A DNA stretch of 64,000 bases from an uncultured Desulfovibrio sp. (GTDB taxonomy: Bacteria > Desulfobacterota > Desulfovibrionia > Desulfovibrionales > Desulfovibrionaceae). Of the stretch, positions 48,402-56,167 are shown one piece after another (within the stretch, counting starts at the first letter, position 1; the number at the start of each line of letters is the position of its first letter). The stretch covers positions 1 to 64,000 of the forward strand of contig CALBAX010000120.1 of assembly GCA_937926875.1 (NCBI GenBank). The letters are read 5' to 3'. The notes under the pieces were generated by a model. That model worked only from the letters and a program-made list of their open reading frames with translations. It did no database searches and had not been told where the DNA came from. The position numbers and the translations under genes were made by a program.

Positions 48402-48641
48402 GTATCACTCCTGGAGATGGAAAATGGTGTGCCTGGGATGGATCCTGTGCCCTGCCGGACACGGCACGTATGCATCGGGAAAAAGAAAAACGCCAAAGAG
48501 CCCCTGCCATCCGGGGGCCCCGGAAGGCAACGGCTGTGCGCGGCGTTGAACCGCCCGGAGAATGCACCGTTCGCCGTCTTTTTTCAAGCGTTTTTTCTGT
48601 GCCGGAGAGGACGCCGGCGGTGGGGCACGCTGCCCCCCGCC

Positions 48642-50555
48642 CTAGTCTGCATCGCACATCTTGCGCCAGAGGGTATTGAGGCTGATGCCCAGGGAGCGGG
48701 CAGTGCTTTTTTTGCTGTACTGCTGGCGAGCCAGTTCCTGGCGGATGATCTTCTTTTCCATGAGGCGCAGACGCTGGCGCAGGCTGCCGTTTGCAGGCAG
48801 GGCCTGTTCCTCCCGGCTCTCGGATACCCTGCGGGGCGAGGCCAGGATGCCCTGCGTCTGGCGCATGTCGAGCAACAGCTCCTGCAGCAGGGGCATCTGG
48901 AAGGCATCGCTGGTGGACATCAGGCAGTAGCGGCGCAGCAAGGCGTCCAGCTCGCGCACGTTGCCGGGCCAGGGATAGCTGCAAAGGAGTTCGATGGCTT
49001 CGGGGGGCATCTTTTTGTGGATCATCCCCATGCGGCGCATGATATGCCTGACCAGCAAGGTCATGTCCTGGAGGCGTTCGCGCAGGGGGGGCATCTCCAG
49101 GCGCAGCAGCGTCAGGCGGTAATAGAGATCGGCCCGGAAGCGCCCCTCCCTCACCTCCTGCACGAGGTCTTTCCAGGAAGAGCAGACCACCCGGGCGTTG
49201 ACGGTCACGGGCCTGTCCCCGCCAAGGCGGAAGATCTCGCCGCTTTCCAGGACACGCAGGAGCCTGACTTGCACGGCGGCGCTGATGTCCGCGATCTCGT
49301 CCAGGAAGATGGTGCCATCCTGCGCCAGTTCGAACAGGCCCTGCTTGCCGCCGCGGCGGGCGCCGGTGAACGCCCCCTCGGCATAGCCGAACAGCTCGCT
49401 CTCCAGCAGGCTTTCCGGCAGGGCACCGCAGTTGACGGCCACGAAGGGCGCGTGGCGCCTGGGGCTGGCATTGTGGATGGCATGTGCCAGCAATTCCTTG
49501 CCTGTCCCGCTTTCCCCGTGGATGTATATCCCCGCGTCGGACTCGGCGAAACGCTGGGCGTGTACCCGCAGGGTCTTCATGGAAGCGCTCTCGCCAAGAA
49601 GGTCGTTCAGCGTGAACCTGGCCCGCAGGCCTGCCTGGCGGGAATGCTTGAGGCGCCGTTGCAGGTCCGTCAGGACGACATCGGGCGTCAGGACGCTCAG
49701 GGCGCCTTTCTGGATCCCATCGACCACTACGGCGCTGCTGGTGAAGACGAGATCCTGGCCGTTCTCCCCTTTCAGGGTACCTTCTGTGGGCCGTCCCGTT
49801 TCCAGGCTTTCGGCGAGGCCGAGGTGCTGTAGCGCCCAGCCGTCCCGGAGCCGTCCCTGTCCCAGGGCCTGTCTGGCCACGGGATTGCTGAGGGCCAGCT
49901 TGCCCGCAGGATCGACCCCTATGACCCCTTCATGCAGGGCATCGACCACGTCCTGGAGCCAGGCTGCGTGTTCGCGGTCACGGCGGCGGGCCTGGGCGAT
50001 GTTGGACGCTTCCTCGAAGGCCCGTTCCAGCGCCTCGTTGCCCGGGCAGACCACGATGCCCCGGCAGTGGTGGGCCTGCGCGATGGAGACACAGACGCCG
50101 CCCCCTACGACACAGCCAGCGCCCTGGGCAATGGCTTGGGTGATGCCCAGGGTCAGTTCCCGGGAGTTGGTGAAGCGGATGGGTTGCAGACGGATGCGCA
50201 GCAGACGGGAGAACAGTTCCGGCCAGGGGGGGATGGCGTCATAGCAGGTCACGGCCACATTGTCTGTATATTCGCGGGCTTCCATCAGGGCCTGCAGAAT
50301 GGACATATGGCTCCGGGAAATGGTGACGACAGGTTCGTTCAGATGGCGGCGCAGGAGCTTTCCGGTTCCGCCGCCGCCCAGGATCACATCCACGCCCTGG
50401 TCGAACAAGCGTTTGGCCACGGGCAGCGCCTCTTCCATGGTAGCCAGGCGGACTTCTTCCAACGGCCAGCCATGCTCCTGGGCATAGGTCTGGACCTTTT
50501 CTGCCACCACAGCGGAGTTGGAAACGAAGGCGAAGGAAAAGGAAGTGGACAGCAT
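48642..50555 (-). CDS. PrpR-type sigma-54 activator
   Basis: A 637-residue regulator. The N-terminal PrpR_N-like sensor (about 5-185) has the typical GVDVILGGGGTGKLLRR and RSHMSILQAL. A PAS domain follows (about 200-300). The AAA+ sigma-54 domain covers about 315-550, with Walker A GESGTGKE (347-354), GAFTGA (394-399) and PGNVREL. A Fis-type helix-turn-helix ends the protein (about 612-633). PrpR_N domains bind small acids such as 2-methylcitrate. AGGAG precedes the ATG at 50555. It is the last of four minus-strand genes, behind a sigma-54 promoter at 54466, and is likely their activator. Confidence 0.92.
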   Translation of the reverse strand: MLSTSFSFAFVSNSAVVAEKVQTYAQEHGWPLEEVRLATMEEALPVAKRLFDQGVDVILGGGGTGKLLRRHLNEPVVTISRSHMSILQALMEAREYTDNVAVTCYDAIPPWPELFSRLLRIRLQPIRFTNSRELTLGITQAIAQGAGCVVGGGVCVSIAQAHHCRGIVVCPGNEALERAFEEASNIAQARRRDREHAAWLQDVVDALHEGVIGVDPAGKLALSNPVARQALGQGRLRDGWALQHLGLAESLETGRPTEGTLKGENGQDLVFTSSAVVVDGIQKGALSVLTPDVVLTDLQRRLKHSRQAGLRARFTLNDLLGESASMKTLRVHAQRFAESDAGIYIHGESGTGKELLAHAIHNASPRRHAPFVAVNCGALPESLLESELFGYAEGAFTGARRGGKQGLFELAQDGTIFLDEIADISAAVQVRLLRVLESGEIFRLGGDRPVTVNARVVCSSWKDLVQEVREGRFRADLYYRLTLLRLEMPPLRERLQDMTLLVRHIMRRMGMIHKKMPPEAIELLCSYPWPGNVRELDALLRRYCLMSTSDAFQMPLLQELLLDMRQTQGILASPRRVSESREEQALPANGSLRQRLRLMEKKIIRQELARQQYSKKSTARSLGISLNTLWRKMCDAD

Positions 50556-50904
50556 AATGTCTCCTGCTCCGGTGGGATATGGTGCGGGCCGTGGGGATGA
50601 CACCGGGCATACAGCTGCAAGAGGCAGGGGGCCCGCGAGGACAGGCGACGGACGACATTTTTCGGCGTCGTCCAGTTCTCAGCGATTTTTTTCATCTTTA
50701 TCCATACGTTGTCCCGGGACGTCGCGGCTGTCAATGCAGGCCCGGGGCTGCCGCTCGGTACGACAGCCCCGGAGCGGCGGGGGGAGGTGTGGTGTGCCCC
50801 CGCCGCAGGATCGGAAGGGCGGCACGGCCGCCTTCCCGAATATTGGCCGTCATGCCGGGCCAGGAAGCGAGGGAGCAGGCCGGACATGACGGGAAACACG
50901 GTCG
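50556..50904. other. Intergenic region with GC-rich hairpins, no gene recognised
   Basis: 349 bp between the SLC13 permease and the sigma-54 activator. A CCGGGGCTG / CAGCCCCGG stem (50743-50773) may end the permease transcript, though it lacks a T run. I find no -24/-12 element for the regulator gene itself. Confidence 0.45.
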
Positions 50905-52383
50905 TTACACCGGTGGCATGATGTAGAAGTCCAGACCGAGGACCACGACGGTGAACCAGAAGTAGAGGATCGTCAGCAGCACGGAGATGAGCGCCGCGAT
51001 CATGCCCCAGACGAACATGGTGCGGAGGTTGGCGCCATAACCGGCCACGATGCCCTGGGCACCGGTGGCGGAAGCCACGGCGTACGACCAGCTGATGGCC
51101 GAGCCCGTCACCCAGACCCAGGGCACGGCCCCAAAGGCCAGCCCGCGCCAGTTGGCCATGGATTCGATGGCCAGGGGCACCATGACACCGGCGGCCGCGG
51201 TGTCGCTGGTCACCTGGGACAGGGCGTTGGAGGCCACGCTCCAGGCCACGATGGACAGGGTGTCATTGATGCCGACGAGAGGCGTGATCCAGCTCCCGAA
51301 CACGGCCCCGGCCCCTGTCGTGGAGAGGATCTTGCTCAGCGCCACGGAGGTGGGCCACATGAACAGGATGGTGATGGGGAAGTGGTCGCGCAGGGCCTTG
51401 ACGGACAGGATGCTCTCGCCCTTGACGTTGCGGGAGGGCCAGAACAGCATGAGCAAGGGGATGATGCAGAACAGCTGGGTGGGGTTGAGCCAGGCCCACT
51501 GGGGCCCCTTGGTATAGGGGGCGTAGAGGGGCTGGATGATGGCCAGAAGGATGGCCAGCGCGAAACCGTAGAGAGAAACCTTTTCCTCATAGGTCATGGG
51601 GCCGAGCTTTTCCAGCTCCTGCCGGTAGAATTCCCTGCTGCCGCTGAAGCGCTCCATGTCCGTGCGCATGAAGTACATCATGGTGCCGACACCGGCGATG
51701 ATGAGAAGGGAGATGGGCACCATGCGCAGGGTCCAGTCGATGAAGTAGATGTTCTGGCCAAGATACTTGTTGAGCAGCCCGTAAGTCACCACGGACTGGC
51801 CGCCGCCCAGAGGGGTGGCCATGCCGCCCACACTGGCGCCCCAGGCCACGGCGATGAGGATGTTTGACGCGGCCTTGGAGTGCCAGCGCTCTTCATTGGT
51901 GTTGAAGCCGGCGTACATCAGGGATGCCACGGCCACAGGGGCGAACATGGCCGCCACGGTAGTGTTGCCCACCACGAAGGACGTGATCCCGCAAAGGATG
52001 AACCAGCCCGCGGTCTGGGCGCGCACGCTGCCGTTGACGCGCATGAGGAAATTCAGGGCCAGGCGGCGGGCAAAGCCCCAGCGCACCCAGGCGCAGGTGA
52101 TGGCCGTGGCGCCGAAGATGAGGACGGCCTCACGATGCACATAGGCCTGCAATACCTTGCCCAGCGGCATGTAGCTGTAGACACAGGCCACGAAGATGGG
52201 CACGAGGCAGGTCAGCTTGATGTCCACAGCGCAGGTGATCCACCACCAGACCATCCAGAACAGGATGCCAAAACCGAAGCGGGACTCGATGGGGCCGAAA
52301 ATGGGCAGGGCCAGGGCAAGCAGCAACAGGGCAGGCCCTCCCAGGAGATACAGCAGACGGGAAGAAGACGACGATTCAGACAT
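50905..52383 (-). CDS. SLC13/DASS-family anion permease
   Basis: A 492-residue transporter with about 12 transmembrane helices. Repeat segments typical of the dicarboxylate/sulfate symporter family appear as two SNT-like loops: SFVVGNTTVAAMFAPV near 134-149, and SNALSQVTSDTAAAGVMVPL near 384-403. Members carry sulfate, sulfonates or dicarboxylates with sodium. With a sulfotransferase and a TauE/SafE exporter next to it, sulfate or an organosulfur anion is the best guess. GGAG precedes the ATG. A GGGCGGGCC / GGCCCGCCC hairpin sits 22 bp upstream of the start. Confidence 0.87.
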   Translation of the reverse strand: MSESSSSSRLLYLLGGPALLLLALALPIFGPIESRFGFGILFWMVWWWITCAVDIKLTCLVPIFVACVYSYMPLGKVLQAYVHREAVLIFGATAITCAWVRWGFARRLALNFLMRVNGSVRAQTAGWFILCGITSFVVGNTTVAAMFAPVAVASLMYAGFNTNEERWHSKAASNILIAVAWGASVGGMATPLGGGQSVVTYGLLNKYLGQNIYFIDWTLRMVPISLLIIAGVGTMMYFMRTDMERFSGSREFYRQELEKLGPMTYEEKVSLYGFALAILLAIIQPLYAPYTKGPQWAWLNPTQLFCIIPLLMLFWPSRNVKGESILSVKALRDHFPITILFMWPTSVALSKILSTTGAGAVFGSWITPLVGINDTLSIVAWSVASNALSQVTSDTAAAGVMVPLAIESMANWRGLAFGAVPWVWVTGSAISWSYAVASATGAQGIVAGYGANLRTMFVWGMIAALISVLLTILYFWFTVVVLGLDFYIMPPV

Positions 52384-52405
52384 GACGGGCTCCAGTCCTT
52401 ATTCC

Positions 52406-52427
52406 GGGCGGGCCGTATGGCCCGCCC
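52406..52427. promoter_or_regulatory. Intercistronic hairpin before the SLC13 gene
   Basis: Perfect 9-bp stem GGGCGGGCC / GGCCCGCCC with a GTAT loop, between the sulfotransferase and permease genes. Without a T run it may act as an RNA processing or stability element rather than a terminator. Confidence 0.4.
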
Positions 52428-52481
52428 CTCGATATCATGCCGCCCGCAGGGATCCGGGCAGACTACAGGCGGCCGGGCGTC

Positions 52482-53636
52482 CTAAAGGACGACATCGCCA
52501 ACATAGCGGCGCTTGATGGAGAAGTGCTTCTTCCATTTGTCGGACGCACGCAGGCCAATGATGTATTCTTCGTCGGGATCGCCGGCAGGGAAAACCTTGG
52601 GGGCCGTGGCGGGATCCCAAAGGCCCTGCTTGCGGCGCTCTTCACGCTGGTCCACCAGCCAGTCATTATAGCTCTCGAAGACGATGTGGCCTTCAAAGCC
52701 GTCCAGGGTGGCGGCGCGGATGCGGCCATCGAATTCCAGGTATTTTTCTATCATGCGCTGGCTGGGCATCTCGGGCTCCACCGTGTTGGCATAGCCGGCC
52801 TCTTCCAGCTCCTTGCCGGCCACGGCCGCAAAGATGCGCTGGTCACGCAGGGAGAGCAGGTCCTTGTGGATGCCGACATATTTGTCGCTGATGGGCTTGC
52901 CCAGGGGCGCATGGTCGCGGGAAGCGCCGCGAGCCTTGCACATGGCGGTCTTGTAGAAATCGAACATGCCTTCTTCGAAGTCCTCGCCCAGGAACTCGCA
53001 GACGCCGCGCATGACCTTTTCCGGTTCACGCACCAGCTCTTCATAGCGTACGTCCAGCCACAGGCCTTTTTCACGCAGAGGTTCGCGCCACTCCTTGACG
53101 GCGTTCCAGCAGCGCTTCCAGGACTGGGCCGCGCAATAGATGTTGGTGGGGCCAAAGGAGGATTCCATGTAGTCCACGCTGGCATCACGGCCGTCTCGGG
53201 TGATGTAGATGAACTGGGCATTGGGGAAATCGTGGTGCATGGGGCCCACGAAGTAGAGGTTGTGCGGCGTTTTTTCGCCCCAGCGGGGCTTGTTCACATA
53301 CTGGGCAAAGCGCAGGTGCATGCCTGCGTACAGGCCGGCGAAGCTGCGTTCGGGGGCCAGCTCGATGACTTCATCGACGATGGTGCGGGGGTTGACCTTC
53401 ATCCCCCAGAAAGGAGTTTTGAGGCCAAAGACCATCTCCTGGGCCAGAGTGCGGAAGTTGGCTTCGACAGACAGGTCGCCGTAGGTGTGCAGATAGGGGT
53501 AGAAGCGGGGATAGTACCAGACCACTTCCGGGACTGCGATGCGGGAATGACAACCCAGCAGGGCCATGACCAGGGTCGTGCCGGAGCGTTCGGCACCGAT
53601 CATGAAAATGGGACGTTCTTGGAGGTTGAGAGGCAT
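52482..53636 (-). CDS. PAPS-dependent sulfotransferase-family protein
   Basis: A 384-residue P-loop protein. The 5'-phosphosulfate loop reads IGAERSGTT (residues 13-21). The 3'-phosphate-binding segment reads ITRDGRDASVDY (about 145-156, Arg147), as in bacterial sulfotransferases of the Sulfotransfer_1/3 type. A conserved Trp/Gly block WGEKTPHN precedes it. No signal peptide, so it is cytoplasmic. AAGGAGAA precedes the ATG. It would transfer sulfate from PAPS to an acceptor, which is unusual in a locus of anion transporters. The acceptor is unknown; a lipid, glycan or metabolite are all possible. Confidence 0.85.
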   Translation of the reverse strand: MPLNLQERPIFMIGAERSGTTLVMALLGCHSRIAVPEVVWYYPRFYPYLHTYGDLSVEANFRTLAQEMVFGLKTPFWGMKVNPRTIVDEVIELAPERSFAGLYAGMHLRFAQYVNKPRWGEKTPHNLYFVGPMHHDFPNAQFIYITRDGRDASVDYMESSFGPTNIYCAAQSWKRCWNAVKEWREPLREKGLWLDVRYEELVREPEKVMRGVCEFLGEDFEEGMFDFYKTAMCKARGASRDHAPLGKPISDKYVGIHKDLLSLRDQRIFAAVAGKELEEAGYANTVEPEMPSQRMIEKYLEFDGRIRAATLDGFEGHIVFESYNDWLVDQREERRKQGLWDPATAPKVFPAGDPDEEYIIGLRASDKWKKHFSIKRRYVGDVVL

Positions 53637-53682
53637 GGTCGTTCTCCTTGTTGGGGATTTTTGATGCGGGGGATCTTTTCGA

Positions 53683-54432
53683 TCAGGCCTGCAAAAGCGC
53701 GCGGACGAAGATGAATGCGCCCACGATGATGCAGACGACAGAAACCATTTTTTTCAGGACGCCGGAGGAGACGCTGTGGGCCAGCCTGGCCCCGGCCACG
53801 ACGCCGACGAGCTCGGCCAGCGTGACCAGAAGAGCCATGTGCAGATCGACGAAGCCGTTGGCGAAGTTGCTGATGGAACCGGACGTGGCAGCCGTGATCT
53901 GGATGACCTGGCTGGTGGCGATGGAAGTAAGGGGCGTGAATCCCAGGATGACCATGAGGGGCACGGACAGCACAGGGCCGCCCACGCCGGTCAGGCCCGA
54001 GCCGAAGCCCACGGTGGCGCCGATGAGCAGCAGTTGCAGACGTTGCCGGCCATCGCCGGGGCGGTAGGTGATGGTGCCGCCTTTGGCGGGGAACAGGGCA
54101 TAGATGCCCGCGAAGATGATGATGCACCCCAGGATGAGGTTGAGGATCCAGGCTGGTGCGATGGCGTTGGCCAGGGCCCCGGGGTAGCCGCCCACAAGGC
54201 CGCCGATACAGACGGGGATGGTGATGCCCCAGTGGATGCTGCCGTGCCTGCAGTACAGCCAGGTCCCCAGAAGCCCGGTGAAGATGAAGCTGAACAGGGA
54301 CGTGGCCATGGCCGCGTGGGTCGTCAGGCCGCCAAGGCCGCTCAGGGCGGGGATCAGCAGGATGCCGCCCACCCCCACTGTTCCGATAAGGCCGCCGACG
54401 ATCAGGGCGACGACCAGAAGGATGATGATCAT
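53683..54432 (-). CDS. TauE/SafE-family sulfite/sulfonate exporter
   Basis: A 249-residue membrane protein with 7-8 helices and the internally repeated family motif: GTVGVGGILLIPALSGLGG near the N-terminus and GSGLTGVGGPVLSVPLMVILG in the middle. I start it at the ATG at 54432, because GGAG (CAAGCC spacing) lies just before it and the sigma-54 promoter would begin transcription near 54455. A GTG at 54459 would extend the protein by nine residues but lies upstream of that transcription start. It is the first gene of a four-gene sulfur-anion locus with the sulfotransferase 46 bp downstream. Confidence 0.88.
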   Translation of the reverse strand: MIIILLVVALIVGGLIGTVGVGGILLIPALSGLGGLTTHAAMATSLFSFIFTGLLGTWLYCRHGSIHWGITIPVCIGGLVGGYPGALANAIAPAWILNLILGCIIIFAGIYALFPAKGGTITYRPGDGRQRLQLLLIGATVGFGSGLTGVGGPVLSVPLMVILGFTPLTSIATSQVIQITAATSGSISNFANGFVDLHMALLVTLAELVGVVAGARLAHSVSSGVLKKMVSVVCIIVGAFIFVRALLQA

Positions 54433-54465
54433 GGCTTGCTCCAATGTGATGTTGTTCACAAGTTG

Positions 54466-54481
54466 AGCAAGCAGCGTGCCA
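54466..54481 (-). promoter_or_regulatory. Sigma-54 promoter of the TauE/sulfotransferase locus
   Basis: On the minus strand TGGCAC (54476-54481), 5 bp, TTGCT (54466-54470): a full match to the -24/-12 consensus. The expected start is near 54455. An AT-rich stretch (54485-54530) lies directly upstream, where an activator loop could form. Confidence 0.85.
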
Positions 54482-54675
54482 AAGAAAGATTGTTTTTTAA
54501 TATATTGTTTTTATTATATTTTTTATATATGGAGGCTGGGCGGCCGCAATGCGTTTTTTGCAAAAAAGAGGTGAAACGATCGAAATATGGAGTACCGCGG
54601 ACAAGGGGCCCCATCCCGATCCGGCCCTTGCGCAGCCCGCCGACAAGCGCATTGCAAGCCCGCCGGTGAGGGTGT

Positions 54676-56157
54676 ATGCTGCGGCCTATGTTGATGAAAC
54701 GTATTTCTTCCTTCCGGGGACGCTGTGTCCGGCATCTGGGCACGGCGGTCCTGTGCGTGGTCTTGCTGGGATCTTCCCACGCTTCTTTTGCCGCGTCTGC
54801 CGGCCGGCAGGATGCCGTCGCCCGGCAGCCCGTCTATACCGGCCAGCGATCGGCCGAGACGGCGGACAGGCCCGTGGCGGGCCAGCGCATCGGCATGTCC
54901 GATGCCGTGGAGCACGCCCTGCGTTTCAACCCCGGTCTGGGGGCGCAGGAAGCCGAGAGCCGCTCCTCCGAAGAAGGGCGAAAATCCGCGCGCGGCGCCT
55001 TCGGTCCGCGCCTGGGGATGACCTATTCCGCCACCAAGACCGAGAGCAAGCGTGACCCTTCCGCCACCATGGGCACCAAGAACCCCAAGATGGGCGTCTA
55101 CAGCTGGGGCGTCGAAGTGACCCAGCCCATCTTCCAGGGCTTCCGCCTGCTCTCCACCTATCAGAAGGCCGCCCTGCAGGCCGACAGCGACAAGGCCTCG
55201 CTGCGCAAGGCCGAGCTGGACATGACCGAGCAGGTGCAGACGGCCTTCCTGGAATACCTGAAAGCCGGCGAGAACACCCGCAGCATGCGTGACAGCCTGA
55301 CCCGCCTGCGCGAACAGTTGCGCATCGCCCAGGCGTACTTCGAAGTGGGCCTGAGCCCCCGCCTGGACGTGCTCCAGGCCGAGGTGGACGTGAGCGAGGC
55401 CGAGCGCCTGCTCATCGAGGCCGAGAACACCCAGGCCACCACCCTGGCCAGGCTCAATACCCTGCTGGGCTTCGATGCCACGGCCGTCAATACCTATACC
55501 GGTACGCTCAAGGAAGTGGGCTTCCGCTATACGCTGGAGCAGTGTCTGGAGCTGGCCTACCGCCAGCGTCCCGACCTGTATGTGGCCCAGAAGGCCGTGG
55601 AGATCGCCCGCAAGAGCCAGAAGGAAGTGCAGAGCGACTACTACCCCCAGATCGAGGGCTATTACAGCATGACGCAGAGCGGCAACACGCCCGGCATGCA
55701 GCGTTCCGGCGAGAACGGCTCGCACGTCACCAACTGGGAAGTGGGGGCGCAGGCCACCTGGAACGTGTTCGAATGGGGCACCACCTATTACGCCGACAAA
55801 CAGGCCGGCTGGCAGGTGACCAAGATGCGTTACGAGCAGGAGAACCTCAAGCTGGAAGTGGGCTACGACATCAAGTCCAAGTATCTGGCCGTGCAGGAGG
55901 CCCGCAAGCGCATCGCCGTGGCCCAGAACAGCGTGGCGCAGGCCACGGAGGCCTATAACGTGGCCCTGGCCCGTTACCACGAACATGTGGGCACCAACTT
56001 CGACGTGCTGGACGCCTCGGCCAACCTCACGTCGGCCCAGTCCTCCCTGACCGGTGCCAAGGCCGATTATCTGACGGCCCTTTCCCAGATTTATGTAGCC
56101 ATGGGCGAATATCATCCCGACCTGCTGCGGGAAGGTGCCCCCGCCAGAAGAAAATGA
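54676..56157 (+). CDS. TolC-family outer-membrane efflux protein
   Basis: A 493-residue TolC-type channel. After the signal peptide (hydrophobic about 22-36, FAASAG) come two internally repeated helical-hairpin domains. The first has EYLKAGENTRSMRDSLTRLREQLRIAQAYFEVGLSPRLDVLQAEVDVSEAERLLIEAENTQ broken by short turns. The second has KYLAVQEARKRIAVAQNSVAQATEAYNVALARYHEHVGTNFDVLDA. These form the periplasmic tunnel; short beta segments form the barrel. It would pair with a type I secretion or RND pump, none of which is adjacent. GAGG precedes the ATG at 54676; in-frame ATGs at 54688 and 54694 are alternatives. Confidence 0.9.
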   Translation: MLRPMLMKRISSFRGRCVRHLGTAVLCVVLLGSSHASFAASAGRQDAVARQPVYTGQRSAETADRPVAGQRIGMSDAVEHALRFNPGLGAQEAESRSSEEGRKSARGAFGPRLGMTYSATKTESKRDPSATMGTKNPKMGVYSWGVEVTQPIFQGFRLLSTYQKAALQADSDKASLRKAELDMTEQVQTAFLEYLKAGENTRSMRDSLTRLREQLRIAQAYFEVGLSPRLDVLQAEVDVSEAERLLIEAENTQATTLARLNTLLGFDATAVNTYTGTLKEVGFRYTLEQCLELAYRQRPDLYVAQKAVEIARKSQKEVQSDYYPQIEGYYSMTQSGNTPGMQRSGENGSHVTNWEVGAQATWNVFEWGTTYYADKQAGWQVTKMRYEQENLKLEVGYDIKSKYLAVQEARKRIAVAQNSVAQATEAYNVALARYHEHVGTNFDVLDASANLTSAQSSLTGAKADYLTALSQIYVAMGEYHPDLLREGAPARRK

Positions 56158-56167
56158 ACGGTCCTGT

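Noticed and set aside
54433..54459. GTG start nine codons upstream for the TauE/SafE gene
   Set aside because: Lies upstream of the transcription start predicted from a consensus sigma-54 promoter and has no ribosome binding site; the ATG at 54432 has one.
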